Source of the DNA: Kitasatospora paranensis
GTDB taxonomy: Bacteria > Actinomycetota > Actinomycetes > Streptomycetales > Streptomycetaceae
DNA: 64,000 nt
Direction: 5' to 3'
Assembly: GCF_039544005.1 (NCBI RefSeq)
Contig: NZ_BAABKV010000001.1
Location: 1,612,001-1,676,000 of the forward strand
How positions within the stretch are numbered: position 1 is the stretch's first letter; each line of letters starts with the position of its first letter. Positions 29,400-39,418 of this stretch are shown piece by piece. A program made the position numbers and the translations under genes. The notes under the pieces are model-generated. The model saw nothing but the letters and a program-made list of their open reading frames with translations. It made no database searches and had not been told where the DNA came from.

Positions 29400-30262
29400 G
29401 TGCCGGTGAGCACGCTGACCGATCTGCTGAAGGACGGCAGCGATCTGCGCGCGGCGTACCACGGGAGTGAACCCCTGGTGCTGCGCAACGCAGTCGCTCT
29501 CGACGGACTGCCGCGCATCAGCGACATCCTCGCGCTGATCGACGGCAGCCTTCTGCGCCGCCCCTACTTCTCCGTCCTCCAGGACGGCCTGGCACCCTCC
29601 GACAGCGAACTCCTCGCTGCCCGGACGGTCGCCGGCAGTCGCGTCGACGGGTTCATCGATTCCGTCGCCGTGGGCGGACAGCTCGCGAACGGCGCGACCC
29701 TCAAGCTCAACCAGGTCGAGGACTGGCACCCCTTCCTCCGGGACGTCAACGACGCGCTCAACGCGGTCTTCCCGGCCGAGTCGAAGGCGTTCCTGTTCTA
29801 CACGCCCGCGGGCAAACGCGGCATGCTCCCGCACCGCGACGGCTCCCGCGTCATCGCCATCCAGCTCGAGGGCGCCAAGGAGTGGCACCTGTACGACACG
29901 CCCCCCGAGCCGGCGGCCGGCCTGGACGTCGACACCTCCAAGGAGCAGGTCGTCGTCATGGAACCCGGCGACCTCCTCTACCTGCCGCACGGCACCGGGC
30001 ACGCCGCCACCGCGATCGACAGCACCTCCCTGCACGTGACCTTCACGCTCACCGAGCCCTTCCCGTCGGCGCTCGTGCAGGCGTACATCGACGAGTGGAT
30101 CGCCTCCGGCCGCCCGGCCAGGGCGGGCCGTGACGCCGGCTCCCGCTCGCGCGAGCCGCCGCACTGCTGGCCGACCTCAACGACTTCGGCTCCCGGGTCG
30201 ACAGCGCCGCGCTCGTCGACCGGGCCCTCGCCACCGCACGTCTGCGAGACGGATCACGATGA
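29400..30262 (+). CDS. JmjC/cupin Fe(II)-2-oxoglutarate oxygenase of the RiPP locus (one frameshift)
   Basis: Reconstructed 287-residue protein. The JmjC core shows H145 and D147 in GMLPHRDGSRVIAIQLEGAK, EWHLYD after it, and the distal His in YLPHGTGHAATA (H201, with H197 near). These are the three expected iron ligands. The C-terminal part is in another frame: one base added at 30138-30145 joins GRDAG to LPLARAAALLADLNDFGSR. With that, the stop overlaps the next start as ATGA, which supports the correction. GTG 29400 has GAGAGGAG upstream. Likely hydroxylates a side chain of the precursor (Asp, Asn or Leu are available); the target is inference. Confidence 0.82.
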
Positions 30263-31068
30263 CGCACACAGACCCCCACGCCGATGTGGACACCGACCTC
30301 GCGGGCTGGCTCGCCGGGCGCCGGAACGGCCCCACCGCCCACACGGCCCTGTCCGGCGGCATGGCGCTGCCGACCGCCGCCGACGTGCTCGGCACGATCG
30401 ACTGCGGCCTGCTCGCGCACCCCTACGTGGAGGTCTACCGGGACGGCGCCAAGTTGCCTGCCGCCGAGGTCTTCACCGCCCGCAGGGTCCAGAACCACAA
30501 GGTGACCGGCTTCGTCCACCACCGCAACGTCACCGGGCAGTACCGCGCGGGCGCCACCGTCCGTCTGCCGTCCGTCGCGGACTGGCTGGCCGCCGCACGG
30601 CCCGCCGTCGAGATCGTCCGCGGGACGTTCGGCCGGCACGTCGAGGCGACCGCCTACCTCGCGGCGGCCGGATCCCCGGTGGCATTCGCCGAGGCGGACG
30701 TGGACGCCGTCGTGCTCGTGTGCTCCGGCAGCGTCGCCTGGTACGGCGGCGAGGCGGATTCCGCGCCGCTGGAGGCTCCGGCCCGAACGGCCGTGTACGT
30801 TCCTGCGGGCACCACCCGCGGCGCGCTCGCCGGCAAGGACGGTGACTGCCTGCTGCTCGTCCTCGCCGAACGGTCGCCGGCCACGGCCGAGATCGTCCGG
30901 GCCCTGCGACAGGCCGGCTCCGCCCACCTGGAGCAGCAGGACACCGCCCGGCGCCACCACTTGATACCCGTCGACCGGAAGGCGGACTGGGTTCTCGGCG
31001 AACTCGCCGGATACTTCGCCGCGATGGACCCGGCCGACCTGCTGCGCCTCGTCACCGCCCGCCCTTGA
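30259..31068 (+). CDS. degenerate paralogue of the JmjC/cupin protein lacking iron ligands
   Basis: A 269-residue protein collinear with the gene before it. Compare ALPTAADVLGTIDCGLLAHP with the partner's GLPRISDILALIDGSLLRRP, and RVQNHKVTGFVHHRNVTGQY with the equivalent stretch. Where the partner has HRD this protein has AEA in VAFAEADVDAVVLVCSG, and the distal His position is replaced in VYVPAGTTRGALAGKDGD. All three metal ligands are lost while the fold is kept. It is coupled to the active gene by an ATGA overlap, so it probably forms a heterodimer or recognises the precursor. Catalysis is unlikely. Confidence 0.78.
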   Translation: MTHTDPHADVDTDLAGWLAGRRNGPTAHTALSGGMALPTAADVLGTIDCGLLAHPYVEVYRDGAKLPAAEVFTARRVQNHKVTGFVHHRNVTGQYRAGATVRLPSVADWLAAARPAVEIVRGTFGRHVEATAYLAAAGSPVAFAEADVDAVVLVCSGSVAWYGGEADSAPLEAPARTAVYVPAGTTRGALAGKDGDCLLLVLAERSPATAEIVRALRQAGSAHLEQQDTARRHHLIPVDRKADWVLGELAGYFAAMDPADLLRLVTARP

Positions 31069-31175
31069 CGGAGCCGACCACCGGCGGTCCGGGGTCCCCG
31101 GCCGCGACGAAAGCCCCGTGTCGGCCGCCGGACGCCGGGAGCCCCGACCACCGGGACCATCGGGAGGATTCCGCC

Positions 31176-32375
31176 GTGGACCAGAGCCTTGCCCTGCGCA
31201 GCCGATCGCTCGACGAGGTCGAATGGCTGGCGCAGTCACTGTTGGAACGCATCGGCGTCACCCGCGTCAGTGACGTGACCGACCTGGACGTCCTCGGCAT
31301 TCCGGTCTACCAATCCGTGCGCCCGCTGGCCGCCCGCGGACTCAACACCGTCACCAGCGGGAAGGGCCGGACCCGTCAGGGCGCCCGGGTCTCCGCGATG
31401 ATGGAGGCCATCGAACGTCGCTACTGCGAACCCGAGGGCCGGCCCGAGCCACCGGTGACGTACGAGGTCATGAACGAGCGGATGCCGACGCTCGACCCCC
31501 GGCGGCTCGTCCCCCGCCGCGGCCACAGTTGGACGCCGCAGACGCCCACCACCTGGTGGCCGATGCACTGCCTGCGCAACGACGTCGACATCGCGGTGCC
31601 CGCGGTCGCCGTCTTCACGCCCTTCCCCCACGAGGGCGGACTGATGTCGTCCAACACCATCGGCCTGGCCGCGGGCAACGATCCCGTCGACGCCACCGTG
31701 CAGGCACTGTACGAGGTCATCGAGCACGACAGCACGGCCTTCGGTGAGAAGCTCGGGCTCGGCCACCGCGTGCCGCTGGACACCCTCCCCGACGCGCACC
31801 GGGAGGTCGTCGAGCGGTTCGAACGGGCCTCGATCAGCGTCACCGTCCACGCCTACACCGGCGGGCTGCCCGTTCCCACCTTCTTCGTCACCACCGACGA
31901 CACCCACTCCCGCGACGGGATGCTCTTCAACGGAGGAGCGGGCTGCCACCTCAACCCGGAGATCGCCCTGATGCGGGCGCTCACCGAGGCCGCGCAATCA
32001 CGCCTCGTCGTGATCGCAGGGGCGCGCGAGGACCTGGAGGGCCAGGCCTACCGGCGCCACGCCTCGTACGACGAACTGCGCGACTACCTCCACACCTGGA
32101 GCGAGGGCCGACCATGGCTGCCGTTCCACGCGATCCCCGACCGCAGCTCCGGCGACAACGAGGTCGACCTGGCGTTCCTGCTCGACATGCTCGGGGAGCA
32201 CGGCCTGCACCTCGTCCTGCGCACCAGCCTGGCCCCGGAGGGCCTTCCCTTCTCCATCGTCAAGATCGTGGTGCCGGGCAGCGAGTTCACCCACGTCGAC
32301 CACTTGCGGGCAGGGGTGCGCCTCCTGAACGCCCGCACGGCGCAACGACCGGACTGGACGGCGGCATGGCAGTGA
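31176..32375 (+). CDS. YcaO-domain protein of TfuA-associated type
   Basis: A 399-residue YcaO. ATP/Mg-binding signatures are present: SGKGRTRQGARVSAMMEAIE (with ERR following), NTIGLAAGNDPVDATVQALY with EVIEHDS, and FNGGAGCHLNPEIALMRALT with EAAQSRL. The C-terminus ends RPDWTAAWQ and lacks the PxPxP tail of azoline-forming YcaO enzymes. TfuA-partnered YcaO proteins are known to make backbone thioamides in methyl-CoM reductase and in thioviridamide-type RiPPs. GTG 31176 is used because CGGGAGGA precedes it; a TTG at 31065 overlapping the previous stop is the alternative. It overlaps the TfuA gene by ten bases. Confidence 0.93.
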   Translation: MDQSLALRSRSLDEVEWLAQSLLERIGVTRVSDVTDLDVLGIPVYQSVRPLAARGLNTVTSGKGRTRQGARVSAMMEAIERRYCEPEGRPEPPVTYEVMNERMPTLDPRRLVPRRGHSWTPQTPTTWWPMHCLRNDVDIAVPAVAVFTPFPHEGGLMSSNTIGLAAGNDPVDATVQALYEVIEHDSTAFGEKLGLGHRVPLDTLPDAHREVVERFERASISVTVHAYTGGLPVPTFFVTTDDTHSRDGMLFNGGAGCHLNPEIALMRALTEAAQSRLVVIAGAREDLEGQAYRRHASYDELRDYLHTWSEGRPWLPFHAIPDRSSGDNEVDLAFLLDMLGEHGLHLVLRTSLAPEGLPFSIVKIVVPGSEFTHVDHLRAGVRLLNARTAQRPDWTAAWQ

Positions 32376-33070
32376 AACTCACGGTGTACGCGGGCAGTTC
32401 GCTCCTGCCCGGGGATGCGGAAAAGCTGCGCGAGAGCGCCGACACCCTCGGGGTCGACCTGGTCATGCAGCCACCGATCATCCGCGGCGACCTGCTGCGG
32501 ACCCCGACCGAAGGGAGGTGGAACAACCGCACCCTCATCCTGGACGGGCAGTTCGGCCAGAACCTCTCGGTCTCCGTCACCGAGATCCGCGAATACCTCG
32601 GACGCGGTCTCTACCTCGCCGGCGCCTCGTCCATGGGCGCGTTGCGCGCCGTGGAGTGCCGCACCCTCGGCATGGTCCAGCACGGCTGGGTCTGCGAGCA
32701 GTACCGCACCGGACGCGTCGAGGCCGACGCCGAGGTCGCCCTGCTGATGGACCCGATCACCAGCGAAGCACTCACCGTGCCGCTCATCAACGTGCGGTGG
32801 CTGCTGCGGGAGCTGGGCGAACGCGGCGAGCTGGACGCCGCGACCGCCGCGACCGCCCTGGAAGTCGCCCACCGCGTGAGCTACCGCGCCCGCATCCCCG
32901 AGGCGCTCGCCAACGCCTTCCGCCGTACCCTGCCCGCCGACACCGCAGGCCTCCTCGCACGGCAGTTGGAACCCGACGCCCTCCCCCACTGGGACCGCAA
33001 GCGACTCGACGGCATCGACGCCGTGGAAGCCGAACTGCACGCCCTCGCCCGCTTCCCTTCACACGCCTGA
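32366..33070 (+). CDS. tfuA: TfuA-like protein, partner of YcaO
   Basis: A 234-residue TfuA-domain protein (PF07812 pattern): VYAGSSLL, MQPPIIRGDLLRT, LILDGQFGQNLSVSVTEIRE, LYLAGASSMGALRAVECRTL, GMVQHGWVCEQYRTG and DAEVALLMDP. In established systems TfuA assists YcaO in thioamide formation, probably by helping deliver sulfur. It overlaps the YcaO stop by ten bases and is the last gene of the RiPP operon. No sulfur-carrier or rhodanese gene is seen beside it. Confidence 0.93.
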   Translation: MAVKLTVYAGSSLLPGDAEKLRESADTLGVDLVMQPPIIRGDLLRTPTEGRWNNRTLILDGQFGQNLSVSVTEIREYLGRGLYLAGASSMGALRAVECRTLGMVQHGWVCEQYRTGRVEADAEVALLMDPITSEALTVPLINVRWLLRELGERGELDAATAATALEVAHRVSYRARIPEALANAFRRTLPADTAGLLARQLEPDALPHWDRKRLDGIDAVEAELHALARFPSHA

Positions 33071-33218
33071 CACCACGAGGCCGGACCGTGCCGGCGCACT
33101 CGGCCGCCCGATGACAGTGGCTCCGATCGATGGCCGGAGCCGCAGCCCCGGTGGTGAGAGGCCAACACCGACGCGAACGGTCCTGCCCCACAACTCTGCC
33201 GGGGCGGGACCGTCGACG

Positions 33219-33979
33219 CTACGGCGCCCAAGGCCGGAGCGTGTCCTTCATCGCGTCCGTCATCGCGAACTGCAGCAGCGGGCCGAAGGTGATCCGGCCG
33301 ACGCCGAGACGGCGGAACCGGCCGAGATCGTGCCTGACGGGATGGGCCGTGGAGTTCACGGGAACGGCGACGGCCTCGATCACCGCCGCGAGCAGGTCGT
33401 CGTCGTCCTGAATGCCCACCGGGTAGACACTGTCGGCACCGGCCTGCTCCAAGGCCCGCAGCCGCTCGATCGCCTCGTCGAGGACGCCTGCGGTTTCGTC
33501 CGCATGCAGGAACAGGTCGGTCCGCCCGTTGATCCACACCGGGATCCCCGCGTCGTCAGCCGCCGCGCGCAGACCGGCGATGTAGCTCGCATGTTCCTGC
33601 GTGCTGCGCACACGTCCGCCGTCCGAGTGAACGGTGTCCTCGATGTTGAGACCGACGCCGCCGACCTCGACGAGTCCGGCGATGAGATCCGCGGGCTCCT
33701 GCCCGTACCCGGCCTCCAGGTCCACGGACACGGGGACGTCGACCGCCGAGATGATCGGCCTGACGGCGGCGAGTACCTCCTGGAAGGTCTGCCCCTCGTG
33801 GTCGGCGGCCCCCGAGAGACAGCGAGCGGATGACTGCCGACCGTCAGCGCAAGGAACCCGGCGTCTGCTGCCGTCCGCGCGGACCAGACGTCCCAGACGG
33901 TCGGCAGAACGAGCGGCTTCCGGTCGGCGTGGAGCTGCGTGAGGCGTTGAGCACGCTCGACGGTGGTACGAAGGTCCAT
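33219..33979 (-). CDS. isocitrate lyase/PEP mutase family protein (one frameshift)
   Basis: Reconstructed 253-residue (beta/alpha)8 protein. VLPTVWDVWSARTAADAGFL and LTVGSHPLAVS open it; VSVDLEAGYGQEPADLIAGL gives the Mg-binding D-x-x-x-G-Y-G region; GVGLNIEDTVHSDGG, IPVWINGRTDLFL and GADSVYPVGIQDDDDLLAAV complete the barrel. This matches the PEP mutase/methylisocitrate lyase superfamily, in stand-alone members of which the reaction is usually carboxylate C-C cleavage. A C5 run at 33809-33813 needs one base to join VSRG to AADHEGQTFQ. Convergent with the RiPP operon. The specific substrate is unknown. Confidence 0.85.
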
Positions 33980-34468
33980 GCCGATGAAGCTACCCCGGCT
34001 CACACCAGGATGCCGGGAGCGCGCCCCCGACGAAAGGACACACCCCGGCTTCATTCCGTTCCGGGAGTGCACAGGCCGTTCGGCGTTCGGACCGAGGTCG
34101 GTACGTCCGCAGGGCGCCGCAGGTGGTGCGCGCAAGGCCATACTCGCAACCCCTGCGTCGTAGGCCGCGCCCAGCCGCCCGGTCGTGCGCACACGATGCA
34201 GGTGCCGCGAAGTGCACAGGGCCAGACCGGTACCCGCCCGGCCCGTCCCCGATGGCGGCCGCGCCGGCATCGACCGTCATGGTTCCTGTTCCGGCGCACC
34301 CGCGCGGCCTGAGCGCCGGCCCCGCTCCTGCCCAGGAAGGCCGGCGCCCACGGCGGCGCTCATGGCGGAGACGGGCGTCCGGATGCTCGGTGGCGGGCGG
34401 GCGGCTGCCGGTTGGAGTCCGTGCTCGACCCCGCGGGGATCCGGGTCCGCAGTGGCCGGAGTCCGGTC
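33980..34468. other. 489-base interval without a supportable gene
   Basis: Between the lyase start and the glycosyltransferase stop. Open frames cross it on both strands but none has a plausible start, a Shine-Dalgarno signal or protein-like composition. It presumably contains the lyase promoter and the glycosyltransferase terminator. Confidence 0.5.
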
Positions 34469-35829
34469 TCAGCGCCCGGCTCCCGGGCGATCGGGCATGA
34501 GCTGCAGAAGTTCCGCGGCAGCCCAGTGCGGGCCGCGGGCCCGGACGTCGTCCCGCAGGGCATCGCTTCGCGTGCGGCTCCCGGCCAGCAGCGCCCGGAC
34601 GGCGGCACCGGCGGACGGCGCGTCGAGAGTGTTGGGATCCAGGCTGCGGCCGACACCGGCACGCTCGGCATCGTGGGCGATGGCGAACTGGTCGCTGGAG
34701 AAGGGCAGGAAGAGCGCGGGTACCCCGGCGGACACGCATTCGGTGAACGAGTTGTTGCCACCGTGGTGCACCATCGCAGCAGTGACGGGCAGCAGAGCCT
34801 GCTGCGGGACGGTCTCCGCAATGTGGAGCCGGTCGGTCGGGGCGCTGCCGAGCACCGGGTCGTGAGCGAGGTCGACGGCCCGGTCGCCGGCCGCCACGAT
34901 CACGGACGCGTCCGTGTGCTGGAGGATCCCCTCGACGGCGACCCGCAGCACATCGTGCCGGGCCGACAGGAAGGTGCCGAGCGCGACCAGGACGAGCGGT
35001 CGGCCGCCGGTGGTCAGTCGGTCGACGACGGCCCGCCAGGCCGGATCGAGGTCCGCGGCGTCCGGCTCCGTTCGGCAATGCCCGGTGTAGAGCGCGCTCG
35101 GCCCGGTCGGCGCGGGAGGAAGCCAGGGGAACTCCGGGTAGTTGAAGACGACCGCGTGCGACGAGCAGAGCGTGAACGCCCTCTCCGGGACGGAGCGTTG
35201 CGGTGCTTCGTAGCGGAGGGCCGTGCGGAAGGCCGAAGTGAAGGCGGTGTCGTTCTCCTCGACCGCAGCACGGAGCGGGGCGAGGGCTGCCGGGTCGGGA
35301 CGCAGGGTGTCCGGCCACGCGTACGGGAGCCCGAAGAAGGCGTCCGGGCCCACCGGGATGTAGCTGGGGTGGCCGGGGCAGAACGTGGCGTACGGCAGGG
35401 CCAGGCTGTGCAGGGCCAGCGTCACCGGATAGCTGAGCTGGTCGACGACGTACCAGTCGGGCCGCACTCGGCGGTCGAGGTCGCGCACGTCCCGCAGCAC
35501 CCGGTCGGGCTCGGCCAGCATGTCGGCGCGGCGGTGGCGGGCCTGCATGAGCAGGGCGGCCACCGCGCCGTCGGCGGTCGCAGCGAGGAACTCGCGCAAC
35601 CGGGCAGCTTCGCCTTCCTCCTGCGCAGTCCGCTCGGCGATGCCGTGGTTGGCGTTGCGGGTGACGGTGAGCTCCAGGAATCCAAGCCCGGCCGACTCCG
35701 CGAGGTCGGCGAAGGGGGTGTGCAGGCCAGGGAAACGTCTGCGCCGGCCCGGCGCAGGGCCGATCCGAGCACGCTCAGCGGTGCGGCGTGCGAGCGGAAC
35801 GGCGGGCTGATCACCACGACACGGGCCAT
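34469..35829 (-). CDS. MGT-type family 1 glycosyltransferase (one frameshift)
   Basis: Reconstructed 453-residue GT-B enzyme. It starts ARVVVISPPFRSHAAPLSVL, has WYVVDQLSYPVTLALHSLAL and LYTGHCRTEPDAADLDPAWR, and ends with the donor-binding signature AAMVHHGGNNSFTECVSAGV and PALFLPFSSDQFAIAHDAER of macrolide/UGT-type enzymes. A G5 run at 35714-35718 (plus strand) needs one base to join ACTPP to FADLAESAGLGF. GGGAGGACACG precedes the ATG. Such enzymes transfer an activated sugar to small molecules, often natural products or for detoxification. Divergent from a second glycosyltransferase. Confidence 0.88.
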
Positions 35830-36015
35830 CGTGTCCTCCCTGGAATCCCGGGCGGCGCCGGACAGCGTCCAGCCCTCCCGATGATGCCAGAGCGGAGCGG
35901 TCCCGCCGGTCGGATCGGACCGTCGGGTGCGGCCCACCGTGCGCCCAATCCGTCCGGGGCCGGTCTCCGAAGACCGGGGGTGACGGCTGCACGCCACCGA
36001 CGAGAGGCCGACCCC

Positions 36016-38102
36016 GTGGAGCAGGACAGTCCCGGCACAACCGCGCGAACGCATTCCGGCTCCGGCAGCGGCCCGAACGGGCCGGTGACCGACGAGCTGG
36101 CCGGGTGGCGGAGGCACTTCTGGGGCCAGAGCTCCCCCGCTGACTGCGGCCGGGACCTCCTCGGACTGCTCGCCCGGGCCGAGTACGGCCGGGTCGAGGC
36201 GGGCCCATGGACGGCAGACTTGTCCACCGAGGATCTCGCCGCCGCGGCCCTGCGCCGGGCGGCCCGCGACGGCCTGGCGACGGACCCGGCGCAGCTCGTG
36301 ACCTCTGCGCACGCGTCGCCCACGGTGCGGACCGCGCTCGCCGAGGCCTGGGCGGTGACCCTGGCGGCCGGGCACGGACGGAACGCAGCCGCCGTACTGC
36401 GCCGCCGGCTGCTGGCACGGCCGCCCGCCGGCGAAGCGGCCTTCCTGCTCGACCTGGCCGAGAGCGGCGGGCTTCAGCCGTTGACGGCGGCCGAGTGCGC
36501 GGCCATGGCCCGGTCGGCGGACCGGGCCGAGCGGCACGCCGCCTGGCGTTACCTGGCCGGGATTGCGCACGGTGCGGAGGTGCTGCCGAGGGTCGCGCCA
36601 CGGACCGCGGATCGCTACGAGGCGCTCCTGCTCGCCGCGGTCTGGCAGCGGGCGGTGCCGGGGGCGGCGGCCGGCCAGGCCTTCCGTCAGGCCGTACGGC
36701 CTCTGCCTGCCGAGGCGGGGAGCGGCCTCACCGTCGCCCAGTCGATGCTGCTGGGCAGGCTCGACGAGCCGGGAGCGGGGCTGAGCGGGGGCATGAGCGT
36801 CCTGCTGGGCGGCCTGGGTGATGCGCTGACCGGCACGGGTCGCGTGGGCCGGGTCATGACCCTGGCCACCGCCGGGCCCACCGATCTCGGCCGGAGGCAG
36901 CCGCTGGTGGTCCGGCGGGGACCCGAGCACTGGGTGATGCGGATCCCGGTCGATGCCCCCGAGCCGTTGGACCCCGGACCGCGGCCGTGCACCGCGCGGC
37001 ACTGGCCTGGTGGGCCACCCGGCTGCTGGCACTGCCCGGCGCGGCCGTCGACGTGGTCCACGCCCGCTTCGCCGATGACGGCTCACTGGCCATGGCCGAG
37101 ACGGCACGGCGCCACGGCGCCCGGTTCGCCTTCACGGTCACACCGGACCCCCATCGCACGACCGCCGAACGCCACCGCGACCTGCCGGTCCACGCGAACA
37201 GCGAACCGGCCGCGGCCCTCCGCATGGACCTGCACCGGATCTTCGTCGCGGACCGGCTGGTCGCCCGAGCCGATCTGCTGGTGACGATTCCCGGCCGGAC
37301 GGGCTCCGCCGAACTGCCCGAGCACTTTCCGCAGCTCGCGTCGCAGCGCCGTCCCCGGCGGATCGCGGCCCCGCCGGAGGGCATTCCACCGTTCGAACCC
37401 GGCCAGCACGACGAAGCGCTCGCGGCGACGCTGATGGGCCGGCTGTTCGCCGGCGGGGATCGGCCGGACGGGCTCGACGCGGACGGGTCCGGGGTGCGGG
37501 TCCTGCTGAGCGTGGGACGGCTGCATCCGGTCAAGCAGCAGGACCGGCTGGTGGAGGCCTGGCTCGACGCCGGCCTGCACCGATCGACGGCACTGCTTCT
37601 GATCGGTGGGTCCGGCTCCGACGCGACACCCGTCGAGACCGGGATGCGCGGCCGGATCGCCAAACTGCTGTCCGCGGAGCCGACGGCCCGACGGCGGATC
37701 GCGCAGTGGCCGGCGCTGCCCAACCGGCAGGTGCGGGTGCTGGAGCGGGCGCTCGCCTCGGGCCGCTGGTGCGGCCCGGCGATCTACGTGTGCCCCAGCG
37801 CCAAGGAGGAGTTCGGGCTGGCCGTGCTGGAGGCGATGGATGCCGGAATGCCGGCAGCGGGGCCCGTCCGCGGAGGCGTGCCGCACTACATCCGGGACGG
37901 AGTGAACGGATTCCTCCTGCCGACCGGTGGCGCCGGCGAACTCGCCGAGCGGCTGCGCGAGGTGTGCGGGCTGCCTGCGGACCGGCTGGCGGAAGTCGCC
38001 GCGCGCGGCCGCGGCACGGTCGCGGCCCGCTTCTCGGCGGCGGCGATGGCTGAGGCCCTGGCCGCCGAGTACACCGCGGTGGTCGCGGGCACAGCACGGT
38101 GA
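36016..38102 (+). CDS. family 4 glycosyltransferase with helical N-terminal extension (one frameshift)
   Basis: Reconstructed 695-residue protein. The first ~260 residues are alanine-rich and helical with no recognised domain (WRRHFWGQSSPADCGRDLLG, DLSTEDLAAAALRRAARDGL). From about residue 290 a GT-B fold follows: VDVVHARFADDGSLAMAETA, FTVTPDPHRT, RVLLSVGRLHPVKQQDRLVE, YVCPSAKEEFGLAVLEAMDA with the E-x7-E motif, and GGVPHYIRDGVNGFLLPTGG. It looks like sucrose-phosphate-synthase-type GT4. One base at about 36976 joins PLDPG to TAAVHRAALAWW. Acceptor unknown. Confidence 0.83.
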
Positions 38103-38245
38103 GGACCGCGCCGGCTCAGCCCCTGCCCGGCGGGTCGCAGCCGTTAACGGACAACCGGGCCCCGCCGCACAGCCGTCCCCGGCCCGGTGGCAAGATCCAC
38201 ATCCTGGCGGGTCCGTCGGAGGACCTCCCGGGAGAGGACATCACC

Positions 38246-38533
38246 GTGCATGCTTTCGCCTGGATCTGCCTGACGGCGGTATGGGCCCTTACGCTCACCA
38301 CCGCGCTGCCTGCCCTGGTCCGCGGCCGGCTGCCGCGCCAATGGGGCGGCAAGGGTGATGCCCGGCTTCTGGGGACGGGACAGCTGGTCATCGCCGTCGG
38401 AGTCACCTGGGGCATCGCCACCACCGGCACCCCGGGGGCGGTGCACTGGGTGATCGGCCCCGGCCTGGTGCTCGTGGGCATCGGCCTCACCGCATGGGCC
38501 GGCCGCCGCACCGGGGCCGACCGGCCTCAGTAG
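38246..38533 (+). CDS. small membrane protein, about three hydrophobic segments
   Basis: A 95-residue protein starting HAFAWICLTAVWALTLTTAL and containing LGTGQLVIAVGVTWGIATTG and WVIGPGLVLVGIGLTAWAG, ending in a basic tail. GTG 38246 has CGGGAGAGGAC upstream; a start 147 bases earlier at GTG 38099, overlapping the glycosyltransferase stop, is open but would add an unlikely proline-rich leader. No family recognised. Confidence 0.62.
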   Translation: MHAFAWICLTAVWALTLTTALPALVRGRLPRQWGGKGDARLLGTGQLVIAVGVTWGIATTGTPGAVHWVIGPGLVLVGIGLTAWAGRRTGADRPQ

Positions 38534-38713
38534 AAGCCGCCGACCGCCCGGCGTCGGCGGAGTGCCACCGCGGGGCGCGTGCGTCACGATCGGCCTGTGG
38601 CAGGCGCGGCGCGCGGCCCCGACGGTCCGCCGACCGTGGAGGCGCCGCGGTTGCCCGCGCTGACGCCGACTACGCTGGCAGGCCGGGAAGTTCAGGGTAA
38701 GGGGCTGTTGGTT

Positions 38714-39418
38714 GTGGGCGGGGACGGGACGCGGGACATGGACGAGCAGGACGACGTGACGACCTTCATGGCGTTGCCGGCGCCGGAGGCTGCCGACGGC
38801 GCCCCCTTCGACCGGTGTCTGGCGGATGTGGTCCAGGTGCTCGGCCTCGACGCGGTGCGCCAGCCGGGCACCGACGACGGCCTGTGGGGCCACCGCGTCC
38901 GGCAGGCACTGCGCGAGGCCTGCGAGCGGGACACGGCCTTCCCCGAGGAGTCGTTCGAGGTACTGCTCCGCGCGGCCGTGTACGACGCGAACCCGAGCTT
39001 CAACCGGTGGTTCGTCGAGGCTGCCCTGAACGCGTTCGGGCGCGGGCGGGTCAGGTCCCGGCTGATCGGCTACCTGCAGGCGGGGACGGGCGCGGAGCGG
39101 GCAGGTGCCGCGCGGGCCTGGTACTGGACGGCCCTGTCGCTCGACCACCCCCGGCTCCGGGCGGTGAGCCCGGCCGGGGACCGGCAGGAACCCGACGACG
39201 ACGCGGTCGGCGTGCGCGAGTGGCACGAGGCGGCGTTGCGGGAGTTCGTGGCCAACGAGGACCCGGACGTCCGGCGCTGCATCCTGCCCGGCCTGCCCCT
39301 GCGTCCGTCCGCCTTCCCGGCGGAGCTGCACCCCCTGGTGGAGGAGGCGGTGGCGATCGCCCGGTCCCATCCGGACGAGTACCTGCGGCACCGGGTGGAG
39401 CACCAGGTCCGCGGCTGA
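38714..39418 (+). CDS. hypothetical helical-repeat-like protein
   Basis: About 234 residues, mainly helical: DRCLADVVQVLGLDAVRQPG, REACERDTAFPEESFEVLLR, NPSFNRWFVEAALNAFGRGR, SRLIGYLQAGTGAERAGAAR and a C-terminal LVEEAVAIARSHPDEYLRHR. No catalytic motif seen; the pattern recalls ARM/HEAT-like scaffold proteins in Streptomyces. GTG 38714 follows AAGGGG by nine bases; ATG 38738 is an alternative. It converges with the helical-repeat gene on the other strand. Confidence 0.6.
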   Translation: MGGDGTRDMDEQDDVTTFMALPAPEAADGAPFDRCLADVVQVLGLDAVRQPGTDDGLWGHRVRQALREACERDTAFPEESFEVLLRAAVYDANPSFNRWFVEAALNAFGRGRVRSRLIGYLQAGTGAERAGAARAWYWTALSLDHPRLRAVSPAGDRQEPDDDAVGVREWHEAALREFVANEDPDVRRCILPGLPLRPSAFPAELHPLVEEAVAIARSHPDEYLRHRVEHQVRG

